Numbered from the stretch's first letter, positions 48,661-59,113 are shown. The stretch: DNA of 64,000 nucleotides from Cellulomonas sp. SLBN-39 (GCF_006715865.1 NZ_VFOA01000001.1:3162001-3226000), one strand, 5' to 3'. Notes: generated by a model from the sequence alone, not told the origin. Made by a program: numbers and translations.

Positions 48661-49899
48661 ATGCGACGGAGCATCCCGACCACCGCGGCGGCGCTGGGGC
48701 TCACCCTCGCCCTCGCCGCCTGCTCGTCCGGCTCGGGCGAGGAGGCGGAGGCGACCACCGAGGGGGCCGCCACCGCCGAGGGCACCCTGACGATGTGGGT
48801 CGACGACACCCGCATCACCGAGATGGAGCCCGTCGTCGCGGCGTTCACCGCCAAGACCGGTGTCGAGGTCGAGCTCGTGCAGAAGGCCTCGGGCGACATC
48901 GGCAAGGACTTCGTCGCCCAGGTGCCCACCGGCGAGGGCCCGGACGTCATCGTCTCGGCGCACGACGGCCTCGGCGAGTGGGTCAACAACGGCGTCGTCG
49001 CGCCCCTCGAGCTCGGCGACCAGGCGGCCGCGTTCTCCCCGGCGGCGATCGCCGGCGTCACCTACGACGGCGCGACCTACGGCACGCCCATCTCCATCGA
49101 GAACATCGCGCTCGTCCGCAACGACGCGCTCGACCCCGAGACCACCGCCACGACCTTCGACGAGCTCGTCGCCGAGGCCAAGGAGGCCGGCACGGACTTC
49201 TCCGTGCTGATCCAGCAGGGCGACGCCTCCGACCCGTACCACCTGTACCCGCTGCAGACCTCCTTCGGCGCCCCGGTGTTCGAGTCCACCGCCGACGGCT
49301 CCTACACGGACACCCTCGCCCTCGGCGGCGAGGCCGGCGACGCCTTCGCCGCCTACCTGGCCAAGCTCGGCCAGGAGCAGGTCCTCGACCTCGCGATCGA
49401 CGGCGACAAGGCCAAGCAGGCGTTCCTCGACGGCCAGGCGCCGTACATCATCACCGGGCCGTGGAACACCTCGGCGTTCCTCGAGGCCGGCATGGAGATC
49501 TCCGTGCTGCCGGTGCCCAGCGCCGGCGGGGAGCCCGCGCAGCCGTTCGTCGGCGTGCAGGGCGTGTTCGTCTCCGCCAAGTCGGCCAACCCGGTGCTCG
49601 CCAACGAGCTCGTCGTGAACTTCCTCGCCACCGAGGAGGCCCAGGACATGCTCTACACCGAGGGCGGCCGCATGCCGGCCCTGACGGCCTCGGCCGAGAA
49701 GGTCGACGACCCGATCCTGCAGGGGTTCAACGAGGCCGGCGCGACCGGTGCGCCGATGCCCGCGATCCCCGCGATGAGCTCGGTGTGGGCGTCGTGGGGC
49801 GCCACGCAGGCGCAGATCGTCGGCGGCCAGGCCGGCGACCCCGCCGCCGCGTGGGAGGCGATGGTCGGCACCATCCAGGACGCGATCGACCAGGCCTGA
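48661..49899 (+). CDS. malE: Maltose/maltodextrin ABC transporter substrate-binding lipoprotein MalE
   Basis: The 412-residue protein has a lipoprotein signal peptide ending LALAACSSG with the lipidated Cys at 21. The mature domain begins GTLTMWVDDTRITEMEPVVAAF, includes GKDFVAQVPTGEGPDVIV and AHDGLGEWVNNGVVAPLEL, and has the MalE segment PYIITGPWNTSAF later on. It captures maltose or linear maltodextrins outside the cell and delivers them to MalFG. The ATG at 48661 begins the signal peptide and GGGAGA lies about nine bases upstream. A large hairpin separates it from malF, which would favour higher expression of the binding protein. The substrate is inferred from family and from the GH13 neighbours. 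Confidence 0.94.
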   Translation: MRRSIPTTAAALGLTLALAACSSGSGEEAEATTEGAATAEGTLTMWVDDTRITEMEPVVAAFTAKTGVEVELVQKASGDIGKDFVAQVPTGEGPDVIVSAHDGLGEWVNNGVVAPLELGDQAAAFSPAAIAGVTYDGATYGTPISIENIALVRNDALDPETTATTFDELVAEAKEAGTDFSVLIQQGDASDPYHLYPLQTSFGAPVFESTADGSYTDTLALGGEAGDAFAAYLAKLGQEQVLDLAIDGDKAKQAFLDGQAPYIITGPWNTSAFLEAGMEISVLPVPSAGGEPAQPFVGVQGVFVSAKSANPVLANELVVNFLATEEAQDMLYTEGGRMPALTASAEKVDDPILQGFNEAGATGAPMPAIPAMSSVWASWGATQAQIVGGQAGDPAAAWEAMVGTIQDAIDQA

Positions 49900-49905
49900 C
49901 CGGCC

Positions 49906-49946
49906 CGACCCGGCCCGCGGGACACGACGTCCCGCGGGCCGGGTCG
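49906..49946 (+). terminator. Strong intercistronic hairpin between malE and malF
   Basis: The 18-bp arms at 49906-49923 and 49929-49946 pair perfectly around the loop ACGAC. The hairpin starts seven bases behind the malE stop. In an operon it likely acts as a partial terminator or 3' stabiliser that raises malE above malFG. Confidence 0.75.
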
Positions 49947-50056
49947 TGCTCGGGGCGCGCACCGACGCCCCGACGACCGGCTCCTTCCCCCGCACACGCC
50001 CCCGCACGCCACCCCTCGCACGCCCCGCGCGCACCGCGCCCGCCCGGAGGACCCGC

Positions 50057-51658
50057 ATGAGCGACCCGCAGGCCGTCACCACGGCCGCGCCCCCGCCGAC
50101 CCTCGGCGGCGGCACCGTCACCCCGCACGCCCGCCGACGGCCGAGCCCCGGCTTCTTCGTCAAGCTCGCCCTGGTGGCCACCGTCGACGCCCTCGGCGTC
50201 TACGGCGTCCTCGCCGCTGCCGCGGTCGCGTCGTGGGGGATCGTGACCTTCCTGGTGCTGGCCCTCGTGGTCGTCAACTGGGCGTACTTCTCGCCCCGGG
50301 CGCTGCCGGCCAAGTACCTCGTGCCCGGCCTGGTCCTGCTGCTCGTGTACCAGATCTTCACGATGGCCTACACGGGCTGGGTCGCGTTCACCAACTACGG
50401 CGACGGGCACAACTCGACGAAGCAGGACGCGATCGCCTCGATCGCCGAGCAGAACGAGACCCGCGTCGAGGGGTCGCCGACCCTGCCGCTGAGCGTCGTG
50501 GAGCGGGACGGCGAGCTGGGCTTCGCGGTCGTCCAGGAGGGCGTCGTCGAGGTCGGCACCGCGCAGCAGCCGCTCGCGCCCGCGCCCGACGCGAACGTCG
50601 AGGCCGGTCGGGTCACGGCCGTCCCCGGGTGGGACGTCCTGCAGTTCGTCGACGTCGCCGGCCGCCAGGACGAGGTGACGGTGCTGCGGGTGCCGTTCTC
50701 CGACGACCCCGCGGACGGCTCCGTGCGCACCCAGGACGGCTCGACCGGCTACGTGTTCCGCCCCACCCTGGAGTACGACGAGGCCACGGACACGTTCGTC
50801 GACACCGTCGACGGGACCACCTACGCACCGTCGGACGGTGGGAACTTCGTCTCCGCGGACGGCACCGTCCTGACACCGGGCTGGCGGGTCGGCGTCGGCC
50901 TGGACAACTTCACGCGCGCCTTCACCGACTCCCGCCTGTCCGGCCCGTTCGTGCAGATCACGGCGTGGACGTTCGCGTTCGCGTTCCTGTCCGTGGCCAC
51001 GACCTTCGCGCTCGGGCTGTTCCTCGCCATCGTCTTCAACGACGGCCGGGTCCGTGGGCGCAAGGTCTACCGGTCGCTGCTGATCCTCCCGTACGCGTTC
51101 CCCGGGTTCCTCTCGGCGCTCGTGTGGCGCGGGATGCTCAACGAGAAGTTCGGGTTCGTCAACGAGGTCCTGCTCGGCGGTGCGCAGGTGCCCTGGCTGC
51201 AGGACCCGTGGCTGGCCAAGGTGTCGATCGTCCTGGTCAACCTGTGGCTCGGCTTCCCGTACATGTTCCTGGTCTGCACCGGGGCGCTGCAGTCCATCCC
51301 GGCGGACACCGTCGAGGCGGCCCGCATCGACGGTGCCGGGCCCGCCCGGATCCTGCGCTCGGTCACGCTGCCGCTGCTCATGGTGTCGGTCGCGCCGCTG
51401 CTGATCTCGTCGTTCGCCTTCAACTTCAACAACTTCTCGCTGATCTACATGCTCACCGGCGGCGGCCCGAACTTCGTCGGCACGCCCGTGGTCGTGGGCC
51501 ACACCGACATCCTCATCTCGATGGTCTACTCCGTGGCCTTCGAGAGCGGGACCAAGCAGTACGGGCTGGCCAGCGCCCTGTCGATCCTCATCTTCGTCGT
51601 CGTCGGGGTCGTGTCCTGGCTCGGGTTCCGGCGCACCCGCACCCTGGAGGAGATCTGA
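50057..51658 (+). CDS. malF: Maltose ABC transporter permease MalF
   Basis: The 533-residue membrane protein has the MalF form: three N-terminal hydrophobic segments (about 33-120), a large extracytoplasmic P2-like region (about 120-290) and about five C-terminal segments. The EAA loop that contacts the ATPase is EAARIDGAGPARILRSVTLP. The segment FSLIYMLTGGGPNFVGTPVV near the end is typical for MalF. GGAGG lies nine bases before the ATG at 50057. The stop overlaps the malG start by one base. No ATPase gene is present in the locus, so a shared MsmX/MalK-type ATPase elsewhere is expected. Confidence 0.95.
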   Translation: MSDPQAVTTAAPPPTLGGGTVTPHARRRPSPGFFVKLALVATVDALGVYGVLAAAAVASWGIVTFLVLALVVVNWAYFSPRALPAKYLVPGLVLLLVYQIFTMAYTGWVAFTNYGDGHNSTKQDAIASIAEQNETRVEGSPTLPLSVVERDGELGFAVVQEGVVEVGTAQQPLAPAPDANVEAGRVTAVPGWDVLQFVDVAGRQDEVTVLRVPFSDDPADGSVRTQDGSTGYVFRPTLEYDEATDTFVDTVDGTTYAPSDGGNFVSADGTVLTPGWRVGVGLDNFTRAFTDSRLSGPFVQITAWTFAFAFLSVATTFALGLFLAIVFNDGRVRGRKVYRSLLILPYAFPGFLSALVWRGMLNEKFGFVNEVLLGGAQVPWLQDPWLAKVSIVLVNLWLGFPYMFLVCTGALQSIPADTVEAARIDGAGPARILRSVTLPLLMVSVAPLLISSFAFNFNNFSLIYMLTGGGPNFVGTPVVVGHTDILISMVYSVAFESGTKQYGLASALSILIFVVVGVVSWLGFRRTRTLEEI

Positions 51659-52533
51659 TGTCCCGCACCGCGTCCGCACCGGTCCTGCGGGGGAGGCGCT
51701 GGTGGGCCGAGGTCGGCTGGCGGCACGTCGTCGGCGTCGTGATGATCGCCGTCTGCGTGCTGCCGCTGGTGTACGTGGTGTCGGCGTCGCTGAACCCCGG
51801 CGGCACGCTCACCGGCTCCAACGACCTGTTCCGCACCGTCGACCTGCGCAACTACGCCGACCTGTGGGGCCGGGGGTACGGCGGCTGGTTCGTCGGGTCG
51901 CTCGTGGTGTGCACGGCCACGTCCGTCGGCACCGTGCTCATGGGCTCGGCCGCCGCCTACGCGTTCTCCCGGTTCCGCTTCGCGGGGCGCCGCGGCGGGC
52001 TGACGTTCCTGCTGCTGGTGCAGATGTTCCCGCAGATGCTCGCGTTCGTCGCCGTGTTCCTGCTGCTGCTGTCGATCGGCGACGTGTTCCCCGCGCTCGG
52101 CCTCAACAGCCGGCTCGGCCTGGTCGCGGTCTACCTGGGCGGCGCGCTCGGGGTCAACGCGTTCCTCATGTACGGGTTCTTCAACACCGTCCCGCGCGAG
52201 CTCGACGAGGCGGCGAAGATCGACGGCGCCACCCACGGGCAGATCTTCTGGACGATCATCCTGCGGCTGGTCGCCCCGATCCTCGCGGTCGTCGGGCTGC
52301 TGTCGTTCATCGGCAGCTTCGGCGAGTTCATCATCGCCAAGGTCGTGCTGCAGCGCCCGCAGGAGTACACGCTCGCGCTCGGTCTGTACTACTGGGCCGC
52401 CGACGAGCGGACCGCGCGCTGGGGTCTGTTCGCCGCCGGTGCGGTGCTGGCCGCGATCCCCGTGGTGCTGCTGTTCCTCTTCCTGCAGAAGTACATCGTC
52501 TCGGGCCTGACCGCCGGGTCGGTCAAGGGGTGA
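51658..52533 (+). CDS. malG: Maltose ABC transporter permease MalG
   Basis: The 291-residue protein has six hydrophobic segments and the EAA loop ELDEAAKIDGATHGQIFW. The end reads LQKYIVSGLTAGSVKG, the classic MalG C-terminus, whose last residues reach toward the substrate exit path in the E. coli transporter. Its ATG overlaps the malF stop (TGATG) and its stop overlaps the start of the GH13 gene (GTGA), so uptake and cleavage genes are translationally coupled. Confidence 0.96.
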   Translation: MSRTASAPVLRGRRWWAEVGWRHVVGVVMIAVCVLPLVYVVSASLNPGGTLTGSNDLFRTVDLRNYADLWGRGYGGWFVGSLVVCTATSVGTVLMGSAAAYAFSRFRFAGRRGGLTFLLLVQMFPQMLAFVAVFLLLLSIGDVFPALGLNSRLGLVAVYLGGALGVNAFLMYGFFNTVPRELDEAAKIDGATHGQIFWTIILRLVAPILAVVGLLSFIGSFGEFIIAKVVLQRPQEYTLALGLYYWAADERTARWGLFAAGAVLAAIPVVLLFLFLQKYIVSGLTAGSVKG

Positions 52534-54398
52534 GCGCCGCGCCCGTGCCCCACCTGCTCGACGACCCCCACCACGACGGCTCGGAGATCTACGTCCCGCC
52601 CGGCACGCCCGCCCTGGGCGACGAGGTGCCCGTGCGGGTGCGCGTCCCCGCGGGCGGCACCGAGCGGGCCGTGTGGGTGCGGGTCGTCGAGGACGGCGAG
52701 CCCCGCGTCGTGCCCGCCCGCCTCGACCGCGCCGACGCGCACGAGCGCTGGTACGTGGCCACCGTGCGCGTGCACAACCCCGTCACCGGCTACCGGTTCC
52801 TGCTCGACGAGCCCGGCGGGTACCGGTGGGTCGACCAGCGCGGCGTGCACGCCCGCGACGTCACCGACGCCCACGACCACCGCCTGTCCGTGCACGCCGC
52901 CGCCCCGGCGTGGATGCACGACGCGGTGGTCTACCAGGTGTTCCCCGACCGGTTCGCCCGCTCCGCGCACGCCGACGCCCGCCCCCTGCCGGACTGGGCC
53001 GCACCCATGGGCTGGGACGACGAGCCCGTCGCCACCGGCGACACGGGTCGCCAGCTCGCCGGCGGCGACCTGCGCGGCGTCCAGGACCGCCTCGACCACC
53101 TCCAGCGCCTCGGCGTCGACACCCTGTACCTCACCCCCGTCTTCCCCGGGCGCTCCAACCACCGCTACGACGCGACGAGCTTCGACCACGTCGACCCCCT
53201 CCTGGGCGGCGACGACGCGCTCGTCGCCCTCTCGGCGGCCGTGCACGCGCGCGGCATGCGGATCGTGGGGGACCTGACGACCAACCACACGGGCGCGGGC
53301 CACGACTGGTTCCGCCGCGCCCTGGCCGACCCCGCGAGCGAGGAGCGGTCCTTCTACTACTGGACCGCGCAGGAGCCCGGCTACGTGGGCTGGCTCGGGC
53401 ACCGCTCGCTGCCCAAGCTCGACCACGGCGCCCCCGGCCTGGCCCGGCGCCTGACCGCCGGCGACGACTCGGTCGTCGCCCGCTGGCTGCGCGGACCCGT
53501 CGCGCTCGACGGCTGGCGCATCGACGTCGCCAACATGACCGGCCGGTACGGCGCCGACGACCGCACCCACGAGGTCGCCCGGACCATCCGCGCCACCATG
53601 CGCGCGGTGAACCCCGACGCGGTGCTCGTGTCCGAGCACTTCCACGACGCGGGCACCGACATGACCGCCGGCGGCTGGCACGCCAACATGAACTACTCCG
53701 GGTTCAGCCGCCCGGTGTGGACGTGGCTCGCCGACCCGGCCGGCGGCACCCCGGCGCTGGGGCTGCCCGTCCCGCTCCCGCGCCGCCCCGGTCCCGACGC
53801 CGTCGCCGCCATGCGCGACGTCGACGCCGCCGTGCCGTGGGCCGTCACCACGCACCAGTGGAACCTCCTCGCGTCCCACGACACGCCCCGCACCCGCACC
53901 GTCGTCGGCACCCGCGCGCTCCAGGAGGTCGCCGCCGGCCTCCTGCTCACCTACCCCGGCACGCCGGTGGTCTTCGCCGGCGACGAGGGCGGCCTGACCG
54001 GCACCACCGGCGAGCACGCGCGCGTGCCCATGCCCTGGGCCGACGTCGACGCCGGCGGCGGGCCGCGGTGGGACGCCGCGACGTTCGCGACCTACCAGCG
54101 GCTGATCGCGCTGCGCCGCTCCTCGCGCGCCCTGCGCGAGGGCGGCATGCGGTGGGCCGTCGTGGCCGACGACGCCCTCGCGTTCGTCCGCGAGACCGCC
54201 GACGAACGCGTCCTCGTGCTCGCCGCGCGCGCCCCCTGGGCCGGGGCCGAGCTGCCCGCGTGGCTCGCCCCCGACGGAGCGGAGAACCTCTACGGCGGCG
54301 CCGCGCTGGACCGCGTCGAGGGCACCGGCCCGGACCGCGGACCCGTGCTGCGCCTGCCGGGCGACGGCCCCGGCGTGCAGGTCTGGCGGCTGCGCTGA
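52530..54398 (+). CDS. GH13 alpha-amylase family enzyme (cyclomaltodextrinase/neopullulanase-like)
   Basis: The 622-residue protein has an N-terminal beta domain (about 10-125), then a GH13 barrel opening WMHDAVVYQVFPDRFARS. Catalytic regions are GWRIDVANMTG (nucleophile Asp), VLVSEHFHD (Glu) and LLASHDTPRTRT (third Asp), with VGDLTTNHTGAGHDWF as region I. A C-terminal beta domain follows. There is no signal peptide, so it acts in the cytoplasm on imported maltodextrins. The N-terminal domain and the short loop set resemble cyclomaltodextrinase or maltogenic amylase; the exact specificity cannot be fixed. GTG 52530 overlaps malG. Confidence 0.9.
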   Translation: MSAAPVPHLLDDPHHDGSEIYVPPGTPALGDEVPVRVRVPAGGTERAVWVRVVEDGEPRVVPARLDRADAHERWYVATVRVHNPVTGYRFLLDEPGGYRWVDQRGVHARDVTDAHDHRLSVHAAAPAWMHDAVVYQVFPDRFARSAHADARPLPDWAAPMGWDDEPVATGDTGRQLAGGDLRGVQDRLDHLQRLGVDTLYLTPVFPGRSNHRYDATSFDHVDPLLGGDDALVALSAAVHARGMRIVGDLTTNHTGAGHDWFRRALADPASEERSFYYWTAQEPGYVGWLGHRSLPKLDHGAPGLARRLTAGDDSVVARWLRGPVALDGWRIDVANMTGRYGADDRTHEVARTIRATMRAVNPDAVLVSEHFHDAGTDMTAGGWHANMNYSGFSRPVWTWLADPAGGTPALGLPVPLPRRPGPDAVAAMRDVDAAVPWAVTTHQWNLLASHDTPRTRTVVGTRALQEVAAGLLLTYPGTPVVFAGDEGGLTGTTGEHARVPMPWADVDAGGGPRWDAATFATYQRLIALRRSSRALREGGMRWAVVADDALAFVRETADERVLVLAARAPWAGAELPAWLAPDGAENLYGGAALDRVEGTGPDRGPVLRLPGDGPGVQVWRLR

Positions 54399-54447
54399 CC
54401 ACGGTCGACGCCGCCGGACGCCACCGGGCGCTCCGGCGGCGAGCCTC

Positions 54448-54453
54448 TACCCT
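54448..54453 (+). promoter_or_regulatory. -10 element of a leaderless promoter (dgt)
   Basis: TACCCT ends six bases before the GTG at 54460. Confidence 0.5.
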
Positions 54454-54459
54454 GGGCAC

Positions 54460-55746
54460 GTGACCGCACCCGACCGCACCCGACCGGGCGTCGACGGGTA
54501 CGCCGACGCCGACCGGGAGCGCTGGGTCGAGGAGGGGCGCAAGTCCGGCGCCCGCACCCCGTTCGAGCGGGACCGGGCGCGCGTCGTGCACTCCTCGGCG
54601 CTGCGCCGGCTCGGCGCCAAGACGCAGGTCCTCGGACCGTCCTCCGACGACTTCGTGCGCACCCGTCTCACGCACACCCTCGAGGTCGCCCAGGTCGGCC
54701 GCGAGATCGCCAAGGCCCTGGGCTGCGACCCCGACGTCGTCGACACCGCGTGCCTCGCGCACGACCTCGGCCACCCCCCGTTCGGGCACAACGGCGAGCG
54801 CGCCCTGGCGACCGTCGCCCGCGACGTCGGTGGGTTCGAGGGCAACGCCCAGACCCTGCGGCTGCTGACCCGGCTCGAGCCCAAGGTCGTGCACGCCGAC
54901 GGCACGTCCGTGGGCCTCAACCTCACGCGTGCCTCGCTCGACGCGTCCGTGAAGTACCCCTGGCGGTTCCGGCAGGGGCCCGTCAGCCCGGCGTCCGGGC
55001 GCCCCACCCACAAGTTCGGCGTCTACGAGGACGACCTGCCCGTGTTCGCGTGGCTGCGCCAGGACGCCCCGGACGGGCGCAAGTGCCTCGAGGCGCAGGT
55101 CATGGACCTCGCCGACGACATCTCGTACTCCGTGCACGACGTCGAGGACGCGGTCGTCGGCGGCCGGTTCGACCTCGACGTGCTCACCGTCCCCGCCGAG
55201 CGTGCCCGCGTCGTCGACGCGATCGAGACCTGGTACGGCGACCAGGTCGGCCCCGGCGACCTGGAGGGGGCGATGGACCGGCTGCTCGCCGCGCAGCTGT
55301 GGCAGCCGCGGTTCGACGGGTCCCGGCGCGCGCTCGCGGGGCTCAAGGACGCGACGAGCCAGCTCATCGGCCGGTTCGCCAAGGCCGCGCAGGTCGCCAC
55401 CCGGGAGCGCTACGGGCCGGGGCCGCTGACGCGGTACGCCGCCGAGCTCGTCGTGCCGCCCGAGACGGTCGCGGAGATCCACGTGCTCAAGGGCCTGGCG
55501 GTCGCGTACGTCATGGCGCCGCGCGAGCTCGAGCCGCTGTACCACCGGCAGCGCGAGGTCCTCACCGACCTGGTCCGGTACTTCTGCGACCGGGGGCCGG
55601 ACGCGCTCGAGCCCTCGCTCGCCGCGGACTGGCACGCGGCCGCGGACGACGCGGCCCGGCTGCGGGTCGTCGTCGACCAGGTCGCGTCGCTGACGGACGT
55701 CTCCGCGCTGGACCTGCACGCGCGGCTGGTGCGCGGCCGGGGCTGA
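54460..55746 (+). CDS. dgt: Deoxyguanosinetriphosphate triphosphohydrolase
   Basis: This 428-residue HD-domain enzyme hydrolyses dNTPs, classically dGTP, to the nucleoside and triphosphate. The opening [22 protein letters not shown] is the family signature. The HD metal ligands are in [18 protein letters not shown] (about 72) and [16 protein letters not shown] (about 100), followed by [17 protein letters not shown] and [17 protein letters not shown] with a further metal-binding Asp. The GTG at 54460 is supported by the -10 hexamer. In Actinobacteria dgt commonly sits just before dnaG, as here with one small gene between. Confidence 0.95.
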   Translation: MTAPDRTRPGVDGYADADRERWVEEGRKSGARTPFERDRARVVHSSALRRLGAKTQVLGPSSDDFVRTRLTHTLEVAQVGREIAKALGCDPDVVDTACLAHDLGHPPFGHNGERALATVARDVGGFEGNAQTLRLLTRLEPKVVHADGTSVGLNLTRASLDASVKYPWRFRQGPVSPASGRPTHKFGVYEDDLPVFAWLRQDAPDGRKCLEAQVMDLADDISYSVHDVEDAVVGGRFDLDVLTVPAERARVVDAIETWYGDQVGPGDLEGAMDRLLAAQLWQPRFDGSRRALAGLKDATSQLIGRFAKAAQVATRERYGPGPLTRYAAELVVPPETVAEIHVLKGLAVAYVMAPRELEPLYHRQREVLTDLVRYFCDRGPDALEPSLAADWHAAADDAARLRVVVDQVASLTDVSALDLHARLVRGRG

Positions 55747-55780
55747 CGCGCGGGTGCCGCGGGCCCGCCCCGGCCGGGCG

Positions 55781-56116
55781 TCACAGGCCCAGCGGCCAGA
55801 CGGGGCGCACGTCGATGCGGCCCGCCCGGGCCATGGGGTGGGCCGCGGCGACCTCCAGCGCCTCCTCCAGGGTCGCGCACTCCAGCACGTCGAACCCGCC
55901 GATGACCTCCGCGGCCTCCGCGAACGGACCCTCGGTCACGAGCGTGGCGCCGCCGCGCCGGCGCACGGTGCGCGAGTCCGCGCCGGGACGCAGGCGGTCG
56001 CCGGCCAGCCACACGCCGCGCCGGTCGACGTCGGCTCCCCACTCCTCGATGGTCAGGTCGCCGGGCGCCGCCGGCTCGCCCTGCGGATCGGTGCACACGA
56101 GCATCAGGAACTGCAC
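55781..56116 (-). CDS. YCII-related domain protein
   Basis: The 111-residue soluble protein begins [13 protein letters not shown] and contains [31 protein letters not shown] and [11 protein letters not shown], the pattern of YCII-related proteins (DGPF-domain type) that are frequent in Actinobacteria next to ECF sigma factor genes. No sigma factor is adjacent here. The function is unknown. The GTG at 56116 is preceded by GAGGAGG at five bases; longer frames have no family sequence. It lies between dgt and dnaG on the opposite strand. Confidence 0.85.
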   Translation of the reverse strand: MQFLMLVCTDPQGEPAAPGDLTIEEWGADVDRRGVWLAGDRLRPGADSRTVRRRGGATLVTEGPFAEAAEVIGGFDVLECATLEEALEVAAAHPMARAGRIDVRPVWPLGL

Positions 56117-56288
56117 GGGAACCTCCTCGTCCGTGGGGTGCGGCACGTCGCCGACCCCGGCACCGGCACGACGCGCGGGCCGGCCGGATCTCGACACTCC
56201 CGCACCCACGGGTGCCGGGCACGTGCGCCGGTGCCATCGTGCCGGGGCGTCGCCCGGGCGCACGGACCGGCGCGCCCGGACGACGACC

Positions 56289-56294
56289 TAGACT
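56289..56294 (+). promoter_or_regulatory. -10 element of a leaderless promoter (dnaG)
   Basis: TAGACT ends seven bases before the GTG at 56302. Confidence 0.55.
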
Positions 56295-56301
56295 CCAGGG
56301 C

Positions 56302-58260
56302 GTGGCAGGACGCATCCGGCGGGAGGACGTGGAGGCCGTCCGCGAGCGCGTCCGGATCGAGGAGGTCGTCGGCGCGCACGTCGCCCTCAAGCCCGCGGGC
56401 GTGGGTTCCCTCAAGGGCCTGTGCCCCTTCCACGACGAGCGGTCCCCGTCGTTCCACGTGCGCCCCCAGGTGGGGCGCTACCACTGCTTCGGGTGCGGCG
56501 AGGGCGGCGACGTCCTCGACTTCGTGCAGAAGGTCGACGGGCTCGGCTTCACGGACGCGGTCGAGCACCTCGCCGCGCGGGTGGGCCTGCAGGTGCGGTA
56601 CGAGGACGGCGGCCCGACCCGCCCGGGCGAGGAGCCGGGGCGTCGGCGGCGGCTGCTGGACGCGCACGGTGTCGCGGAGGAGTTCTACCGCGAGCAGCTG
56701 CTGACGCCGCAGGCCGCGGTCGCCCGGACGTTCCTGGCCGAGCGCGGCTTCGACCGGCAGGCCGCGGAGGACTTCGGCGTCGGGTTCGCGCCGCAGGGCT
56801 GGGACGGGCTGCTGCGGCACCTGCGCGGGCGCGGGTTCACCGAGGCCGAGCTGACCGCGTCGGGCCTGGTCAGCCAGGGGCAGCGCGGCGTGTACGACCG
56901 GTTCCGCGGGCGGCTGGTCTGGCCGATCCGCGAGGTCACGGGCGAGACCGTGGGGTTCGGTGCGCGTCGGCTGTTCGAGGAGGACTCCGGGCCGAAGTAC
57001 CTCAACACCCCGGAGACGCCGCTGTACCGCAAGTCGCACGTGCTGTACGGCATCGACCTGGCCAAGCGCGAGATCTCCCGGGCCAAGCAGGTCGTGGTCG
57101 TCGAGGGGTACACGGACGTCATGGCGATGCACCTGTCGGGCATCCGCACGGCCGTGGCGACGTGCGGCACCGCGTTCGGCGCCGACCACGCGCGCATCGT
57201 GCGGCGTCTCGTCGGGGACGCCGGGGGAGCGGGCGGCGTGCAGCTCGCGGCCGGCACCTCGGTGGGCGGGGAGATCGTCTTCACGTTCGACGGCGACGCG
57301 GCGGGGCAGAAGGCCGCGCTGCGGGCGTTCGGCGAGGACCAGTCCTTCAGCGCGCAGACGTTCGTGGCGGTGGAGCCCTCGGGCATGGACCCGTGCGAGC
57401 TGCGCCAGGCGCGCGGTGCGGACGCCGTGCAGGCGCTGGTCGCGTCCCGGCAGCCGCTGTTCGCGTTCGTGATCCGCTCGACGCTCGACGCACACGACCT
57501 GCGCACGGCCGAGGGGCGGGTCGCGGCCCTGCGTGCCGCCGCACCGGTGGTCGCGGGCATCCGTGACACGGCGCTGCGCCCGGAGTACGAGCGGCTCCTG
57601 GCGGGGTGGCTCGGCATGGACGACCAGGCCGCGGTGCGTCGGGCCGTGGCGGGGGCCTCCCGTCGTCCTGCCCGCCCGTCGGCCCCGGGCCGGGAGCCCG
57701 ACCGCCGCGGGGGCGCGCGCGACGCCGCGCCGGAGCCCGTGCCGGTGGCCCGCATGGCCGCCCCCGACCGCCGCGACCCCGTCGCGCAGGTGGAGCGCAC
57801 GGCCCTCGAGGTGGCGCTGCAGCACCCCGCGCTCGTGCCGGAGGAGTTCGACGCCCTCGCCCCGGACGCGTTCGCGGCGCCCGCGTACCGCGCCGTGCAC
57901 GAGGCCGTGCGGGCCGCCGGCGGCGTGGCGGCCGGGCGGGCCCTGGTCGCGGCCGCGGGCGGCGAAGACGCGTCCGGGTGGGTCGGCGCCGTCCTGGAGG
58001 AGGCCGCCGAGCCGGTGCGCCCCCTCGTCACCGAGCTGTCGGTGGCGCCGATGCCCGAGGACCGGCCCGAGATGGTCGGCGGCTACGTGCGCGGCGTCGT
58101 GCTCCGCCTGGTCGAGATCGGCTACACCCGGCACATCGCCGAGCTGCGCGGCCGCCTGCAGCGCATGGACGCCACCGTCGACCCGGTCGCGTACAACGCC
58201 GCGTTCGCCGCGCTGCTCGACGTCGAGACGCGCCGCCGGTCCCTGCGCGAGAGCGCCTGA
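56302..58260 (+). CDS. dnaG: DNA primase
   Basis: This 652-residue enzyme makes RNA primers for replication. The CHC2 zinc domain is at about 41-66 ([12 protein letters not shown] and [12 protein letters not shown]). The RNA polymerase core has [21 protein letters not shown] and [16 protein letters not shown]. The TOPRIM part shows [13 protein letters not shown] (about 267) and [17 protein letters not shown] (about 327). A basic disordered linker (about 455-485) separates the C-terminal helicase-interaction domain (about 500-652). The GTG at 56302 fits the family N-terminus and the leaderless geometry. No ribosome site is visible, consistent with a leaderless transcript. Confidence 0.97.
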   Translation: MAGRIRREDVEAVRERVRIEEVVGAHVALKPAGVGSLKGLCPFHDERSPSFHVRPQVGRYHCFGCGEGGDVLDFVQKVDGLGFTDAVEHLAARVGLQVRYEDGGPTRPGEEPGRRRRLLDAHGVAEEFYREQLLTPQAAVARTFLAERGFDRQAAEDFGVGFAPQGWDGLLRHLRGRGFTEAELTASGLVSQGQRGVYDRFRGRLVWPIREVTGETVGFGARRLFEEDSGPKYLNTPETPLYRKSHVLYGIDLAKREISRAKQVVVVEGYTDVMAMHLSGIRTAVATCGTAFGADHARIVRRLVGDAGGAGGVQLAAGTSVGGEIVFTFDGDAAGQKAALRAFGEDQSFSAQTFVAVEPSGMDPCELRQARGADAVQALVASRQPLFAFVIRSTLDAHDLRTAEGRVAALRAAAPVVAGIRDTALRPEYERLLAGWLGMDDQAAVRRAVAGASRRPARPSAPGREPDRRGGARDAAPEPVPVARMAAPDRRDPVAQVERTALEVALQHPALVPEEFDALAPDAFAAPAYRAVHEAVRAAGGVAAGRALVAAAGGEDASGWVGAVLEEAAEPVRPLVTELSVAPMPEDRPEMVGGYVRGVVLRLVEIGYTRHIAELRGRLQRMDATVDPVAYNAAFAALLDVETRRRSLRESA

Positions 58261-58318
58261 GGGGCGGCCGGTCCCGGCGCCCGGGGTGGTGACCCGGACG
58301 CCGCGGTGGTCGGGCTGC

Positions 58319-59113
58319 TCAGCGCAGCGCGACCAGGCCCGTCCCGTCGTCCTGCACGCGCGCGTCGGTGACGGCGGTGACCGTCATCGTGCGCAGGCGC
58401 AGGCTGCCGCCGTAGTACGAGAGGAACGCCGTGTCGGTCGCGTCCCGGCCGGTGGCGATGCGCAGCATCGTCGGGCGCGGGGCGAGCCGGGTCGCGTCGA
58501 CCACGTGCCACGCACCCTCGACGTACGCCTCGGCGACCGCGTGGAAGTCCATGGGCCGCAGCCCGGGGGCGTACACCGCCGCGAGGCGCGCGGGCACGTC
58601 GAGCGCCCGGAGCATCGCCACGACGAGGTGCGCGAAGTCCCGGCACACGCCGCGCCGCTTGAGCAGGGTGTCCGTCGCACCGTCCGTGGGCAGGCTCGAC
58701 CCCGACAGGTACGTGACGTGCCGGGCGACCCACTCCACGACCGCGTCGAGCAGCTCGGCCCCGGCCAGGCCGCGGAACTGGTCCCGGGCGAAGGCCAGCA
58801 GCCGGTCGGAGTCGGCGTAGCGGCTCGGCCGCCGGTACTCGACGAGGTCGAGGTCCTCCACCGGTGCGGGGCCGGCCTGGCCCGTCACCGTCGCCTGGTA
58901 GTCGACGACCACGCGGCCGGCGGGCGCCAGGACGCGGTGCACACGTGTCCCCGTGGGGCCCTTGATCTCGGTGACGTCGAGCGGCTCGTCGTCGGTCCGC
59001 ACGAGCATCTGCTCCGAGCGTTCGTACGGGCCGTCGGCGACCGCGACCGCCAGCAGCATCTCGAGGGGTTCACGCACGTCGAGGGTCAGGTGGCAGGCCA
59101 CGGAGCGCAGCAC
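58319..59113 (-). CDS. Transglutaminase-like family protein (catalytic triad intact)
   Basis: The 264-residue soluble protein has an N-terminal beta region (about 1-100) and a transglutaminase-like domain. The Cys is in RRGVCRDFAHLVVAMLRAL (about 154), the His in DFHAVAEAYVEGAWHVVDAT (about 187) and the Asp in the same stretch (about 201). The N-terminal part opens SVACHLTLDVREPLEML, as in bacterial transglutaminase N-terminal domains. Such proteins are predicted cysteine proteases or amidases; the substrate is unknown. GTG 59113 has AGAAGGA about ten bases upstream; GTG 59158 is an in-frame alternative. There is no signal peptide. Confidence 0.85.
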   Translation of the reverse strand: MLRSVACHLTLDVREPLEMLLAVAVADGPYERSEQMLVRTDDEPLDVTEIKGPTGTRVHRVLAPAGRVVVDYQATVTGQAGPAPVEDLDLVEYRRPSRYADSDRLLAFARDQFRGLAGAELLDAVVEWVARHVTYLSGSSLPTDGATDTLLKRRGVCRDFAHLVVAMLRALDVPARLAAVYAPGLRPMDFHAVAEAYVEGAWHVVDATRLAPRPTMLRIATGRDATDTAFLSYYGGSLRLRTMTVTAVTDARVQDDGTGLVALR

